NCBI GenBank assembly: GCA_022774485.1
Contig: JALFLX010000093.1
Coordinates: forward strand, 1-21,729
DNA length: 21,729 bases
Origin: Bacilli bacterium
GTDB lineage: Bacteria > Bacillota_I > Bacilli_A > RFN20 > CAG-288
Direction: 5' to 3'
The notes beneath the pieces were generated by a model. The model was not told where the DNA came from, ran no database searches, and saw only the letters and a program-made list of their open reading frames with translations. This document shows, piece after piece, positions 19,685-21,729 of the stretch. A program made the position numbers and the translations under genes. Position 1 is the stretch's first letter. Each line of letters starts with the position of its first letter.

Positions 19685-19719
19685 CACCCTTGGTGATATA
19701 CTCATCAGGGGTGTTTTTT
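19685..19719 (+). terminator. Terminator of the rnf operon, overlapping the next gene's ribosome site
   Basis: A continuous 12-bp stem, CACCCTTGGTGA/TCATCAGGGGTG (two G-T pairs), loop TATAC, then six T. The right arm contains AGGGG (19707-19711), the only Shine-Dalgarno candidate for the acyltransferase whose ATG begins at 19720, directly after the T run. A TGATATACT extended -10 (19694-19702) lies in the left arm and loop. Confidence 0.85.
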
Positions 19720-20394
19720 ATGAAACTGATTGACATGAAAACCTATCCGAAACGGAATCAATACAACTGGTTTATCCAATATCAGAATCCTGCTTACGGA
19801 TTCGATGTCGATATTGATTGCACAGAAGTTGTCAAAGAAAGCAAGGAAATGAAACAGTCTTTTTTCCCTCATTTTCTCTATCGTATCATGTTAGCAATTA
19901 ACAGCATTCCAGAGCTCAAAATGAGAGTTGTGGATGGAAAACCATATTCTTATGATGTGATTCATCCTACCTTCACTGTGATGACCAAACAGGGTGTGTA
20001 TCAAAACTGTGGTTTTGAGATGAAAGAAAACTTCCCTCTGTTTTATCAGACCTGCAGAGCCTTGATTGATGAAGTGAAAGAGTTAGAAGTGAACGATGAA
20101 TTGGATCGTTTCCCGATCTGTAAGACTCCTAATGTTGTCTTCCTCACCTCTATTCCGACCTTAAATTTCACTTCTATGACACATCCTCTTCCCATTGGAA
20201 ATCAGGAGAGTCTTTCCATTCCAAGAGCGTGCTTTGGAAAATATTATCAAACAGAGGATGGACATTATCACGTCAAGCTAAACCTCACTGTCAGTCATGT
20301 CTTTGTCGACGGATATCCGCTTGCAGATTGCTTCCGTTTGATTCAAGAACTCTCGAATAAGAGGATTGAAGAGATTCCGGTCTTGTTAAAGTGA
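19720..20394 (+). CDS. Chloramphenicol-acetyltransferase-like acyltransferase
   Basis: Protein of 224 aa with the size and sequence layout of the trimeric CAT family, which moves acetyl from acetyl-CoA to a hydroxyl. The catalytic HxxxDG motif is at 193-198 (SHVFVDGYPLADCF), near the C-terminus as expected; the N-terminal block NWFIQYQNPAYGFDVDID and SFFPHFLYRIMLAINSIPELKMR are also typical. Many chromosomal relatives in Firmicutes are not proven resistance enzymes, so the true substrate is open and drug resistance should not be assumed. The ATG at 19720 is chosen because AGGGG lies 8 bases before it and the family N-terminus fits; a second ATG at 19735 is possible. Its ribosome site is buried in the rnf terminator. 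Confidence 0.82.
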   Translation: MKLIDMKTYPKRNQYNWFIQYQNPAYGFDVDIDCTEVVKESKEMKQSFFPHFLYRIMLAINSIPELKMRVVDGKPYSYDVIHPTFTVMTKQGVYQNCGFEMKENFPLFYQTCRALIDEVKELEVNDELDRFPICKTPNVVFLTSIPTLNFTSMTHPLPIGNQESLSIPRACFGKYYQTEDGHYHVKLNLTVSHVFVDGYPLADCFRLIQELSNKRIEEIPVLLK

Positions 20395-20397
20395 AAT

Positions 20398-20422
20398 CAA
20401 AAAAGAACTAAGGTCTCTTTTT
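20398..20422 (+). terminator. Weak terminator after the acyltransferase gene
   Basis: An A-rich left arm and T-rich right arm, AAAAGA...TCTTTTT, around ACTAAGG, followed by more T. The stem is mostly A-T pairs, so the hairpin is modest. Confidence 0.4.
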
Positions 20423-20430
20423 CATTGGAA

Positions 20431-20462
20431 TTGATATCGTTTTTTTCATTTTTCGATACAAT
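20431..20462 (+). promoter_or_regulatory. Possible promoter of the DegV gene
   Basis: TACAAT (20457-20462) is a good -10 box. The best -35 (TTGATA, 20431-20436) is 20 bases away, longer than normal, so only the -10 is well supported. Confidence 0.35.
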
Positions 20463-20486
20463 GTTAACGTTTTGGAGGAAAAACAT

Positions 20487-21374
20487 ATGGCGGAATATAT
20501 ATTAAGTGCGACCTCGACGGCTGATCTCACAAAAGAGCAGTTTGAGGAAAGAGATATCAGAGTTGTCTTTTTTCACTACACCATCGACGGAGAAGAGAAA
20601 ATCGATGATTTAGGACAATCTATCTCGTTCCATGACTTCTATCAGATGATGGAACAAGGTGCTATGACAAAGACAAGCCAGCTTTCAATTGGTGAATACA
20701 TGGATTATTTCAGAGGAATGTTAACGGAAGGAAAAGATATTCTTCACGTGACTCTCTCCTCTGGATTAAGCGGAGATTACAATTCTGCAAGAAGTGCCTC
20801 TGAGATGCTCAAAGAAGAGTTCCCGGAAAGAAAGATCTATGTCGTCGATTCTTTAGGCGCATCTACTGGCTATGGCCTTTTGATGGATAAACTCGCGGAA
20901 AAGAGAAAAGAAGGACTCTCCTTAGAAGAGTTGAGAGATTATGCGGAAGAACACAAGCTTGAGCTTAACCACTGGTTCTTCTCTACTGATTTGAAATATT
21001 ATGTCAGAGGCGGTCGTATCTCTAAAGCTTCTGGATTCTTTGGAACAATGCTTCGCATCTGCCCGCTTCTTAATATGAACGATCAAGGCAAATTGATCCC
21101 TCGTGAAAAGATTAGAACAGTCAAGAAAGTGGAAGCTGCCTTAGTTGAAAAGATGGTTGAGAACGCTATAGATGGCTTAGATTATTCGGATAAAGTCTTC
21201 ATCTCTATGTCTGATTGCCCTGACTACGCAAACGCTGTCAAAGAGATGGTTGAGGCTAAGTTCCAAAAGCTCAACGGAAAAGTTGTGATCAACTCAATCG
21301 GAACGACCATCGGATCTCACACTGGCCCAGGCACTGTCGCACTTTTCTTCTGGGGAAAGAAGAGAAGCGCCTGA
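20487..21374 (+). CDS. DegV-family fatty-acid-binding protein
   Basis: Protein of 295 aa with the DegV/FakB fold, which binds a single fatty acid; in Firmicutes such proteins present it to the kinase FakA for entry into phospholipid. Family motifs: KTSQLS (62-67), TLSSGLSGDYNSA (89-101, the carboxylate-binding loop), VVDSLGASTGYGLL (119-132), and YVRGGRISKASGFFG in the second half, with SHTGPGTVALFFWG at the end. GGAGG (20474-20478) lies 8 bases before the ATG at 20487; a TTG codon 15 bases upstream is in frame but overlaps the ribosome site. Single-gene unit with its own terminator. Bacteria carry several DegV paralogues, so no gene symbol is given. Confidence 0.92.
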   Translation: MAEYILSATSTADLTKEQFEERDIRVVFFHYTIDGEEKIDDLGQSISFHDFYQMMEQGAMTKTSQLSIGEYMDYFRGMLTEGKDILHVTLSSGLSGDYNSARSASEMLKEEFPERKIYVVDSLGASTGYGLLMDKLAEKRKEGLSLEELRDYAEEHKLELNHWFFSTDLKYYVRGGRISKASGFFGTMLRICPLLNMNDQGKLIPREKIRTVKKVEAALVEKMVENAIDGLDYSDKVFISMSDCPDYANAVKEMVEAKFQKLNGKVVINSIGTTIGSHTGPGTVALFFWGKKRSA

Positions 21375-21401
21375 TCTTATAAAACAAACTCTACAATTAA
21401 T

Positions 21402-21437
21402 ATCCGGGTGTTTCTTTCTGAAATTCCCGGATTTTTT
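21402..21437 (+). terminator. Rho-independent terminator after degV
   Basis: A 7-bp stem, ATCCGGG/CCCGGAT, with an inner TTTC/GAAA helix, followed by six T (the first is the last base of the stem). Confidence 0.85.
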
Positions 21438-21441
21438 ATTG

Positions 21442-21466
21442 AAAAAAGGCATCCGAAGATGCCTTT
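21442..21466 (-). terminator. Rho-independent terminator of the convergent gene
   Basis: On the minus strand the sequence reads AAAGGCATC-TTCG-GATGCCTTT with a run of six T (AAAAAA at 21442-21447 on the plus strand). It lies about 30 bases after the stop codon of the minus-strand gene and back to back with the degV terminator. Confidence 0.88.
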
Positions 21467-21497
21467 ATCATTGATTCCTTAGAAAGATCGATTCGGT

Positions 21498-21729
21498 TTA
21501 TTGAATGCTTTTCGGCCTTTTGATTTTCTTGACTAAGGAGAAGATAGAATAGACTTCTCCTAAAATTGCGAAGACAGCGTTGATAGCAAGGTCCATGATG
21601 AATTCAGCTTTAAACGCGACATCGTTTTTAATGCAGTATGCTAAAGCCTCAAAACCTTTCATGGCATTGTCGAAAATATTGTTTGCAGCTGAAATATACA
21701 CGAGAAGTAAGGTTAAGAGAATCATCAAG
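21498..21729 (-). CDS. Small membrane protein, partial at window edge
   Basis: I do not recognise this gene. At least 76 codons are open on the minus strand, reaching the end of the window, so the true start may lie outside; an ATG at 21725-21723 is possible. The visible part is hydrophobic, with probable membrane segments near the N-terminus (ILLTLLLVYISAA) and in the second half (FIMDLAINAVFAILGEVYSIF), and ends in a basic tail (KKIKRPKSIQ). It is convergent with degV, and a good minus-strand terminator behind it supports a real gene. Confidence 0.6.
   Translation of the reverse strand, partial: LMILLTLLLVYISAANNIFDNAMKGFEALAYCIKNDVAFKAEFIMDLAINAVFAILGEVYSIFSLVKKIKRPKSIQ

Overview
The window looks like part of the chromosome of an anaerobic, low-to-moderate GC Gram-positive bacterium of the Firmicutes (Bacillota). 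A gut or rumen member of the Bacilli/Erysipelotrichia side is my guess; it rests on gene types only. The basis is a strong AGGAGG ribosome-binding pattern, U-tailed hairpin terminators (several with UUCG loops), lipoproteins, a LytTR/GHKL two-component system, DegV, YqeY and a full Rnf electron-transport operon. TGA is a true stop (for example at the ends of yqeY, degV and the response regulator) and the tRNA-Trp has a CCA anticodon, so the standard code is used.

Layout. (1) 148-1577: a MreB-like actin and YqeY, then tRNA-Trp (1650-1723) with its own promoter and terminator. (2) About 1760-4640: an AT-rich, accessory-looking stretch. It holds a Fic toxin operon whose antitoxin joins a DinJ/RelB-type DNA-binding domain to a VbhA-like tail, a lone lipoprotein, and the in-frame but stop-riddled remains of an IS30-family transposase. 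(3) 4652-6699: an AgrA/AgrC-like two-component system. (4) 6700-14523: a polysaccharide-utilisation cluster with two very large surface GH3 glycosidases, both in the reversed domain order (C-domain, FnIII, then barrel), separated by a lipoprotein that resembles a carbohydrate-binding module. (5) 14785-19678: rnfC-D-G-E-A-[71-aa four-Cys membrane protein]-rnfB, closed by a terminator. (6) 19720-21374: a CAT-like acyltransferase and a DegV protein, then a convergent small membrane protein cut by the window edge.

How the parts work together. The GH3 proteins sit on the outside of the membrane: one has a C-terminal Cys-containing sorting-like tail, the other a transmembrane helix at each end. They probably trim oligosaccharides held by the CBM-like lipoprotein, and cre-like sites upstream suggest catabolite control. 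Rnf would couple ferredoxin and NAD to an ion gradient, fitting a fermenter. The strongest leads for new biology are: the four-cysteine protein between rnfA and rnfB, which looks like the Na+-NQR maturation factor NqrM; the rnfB product that ends before its ferredoxin domains; the hybrid Fic antitoxin with matched changes in toxin and antitoxin; the GCxGS tail of the first GH3; and the rnf terminator that contains the Shine-Dalgarno sequence of the next gene.
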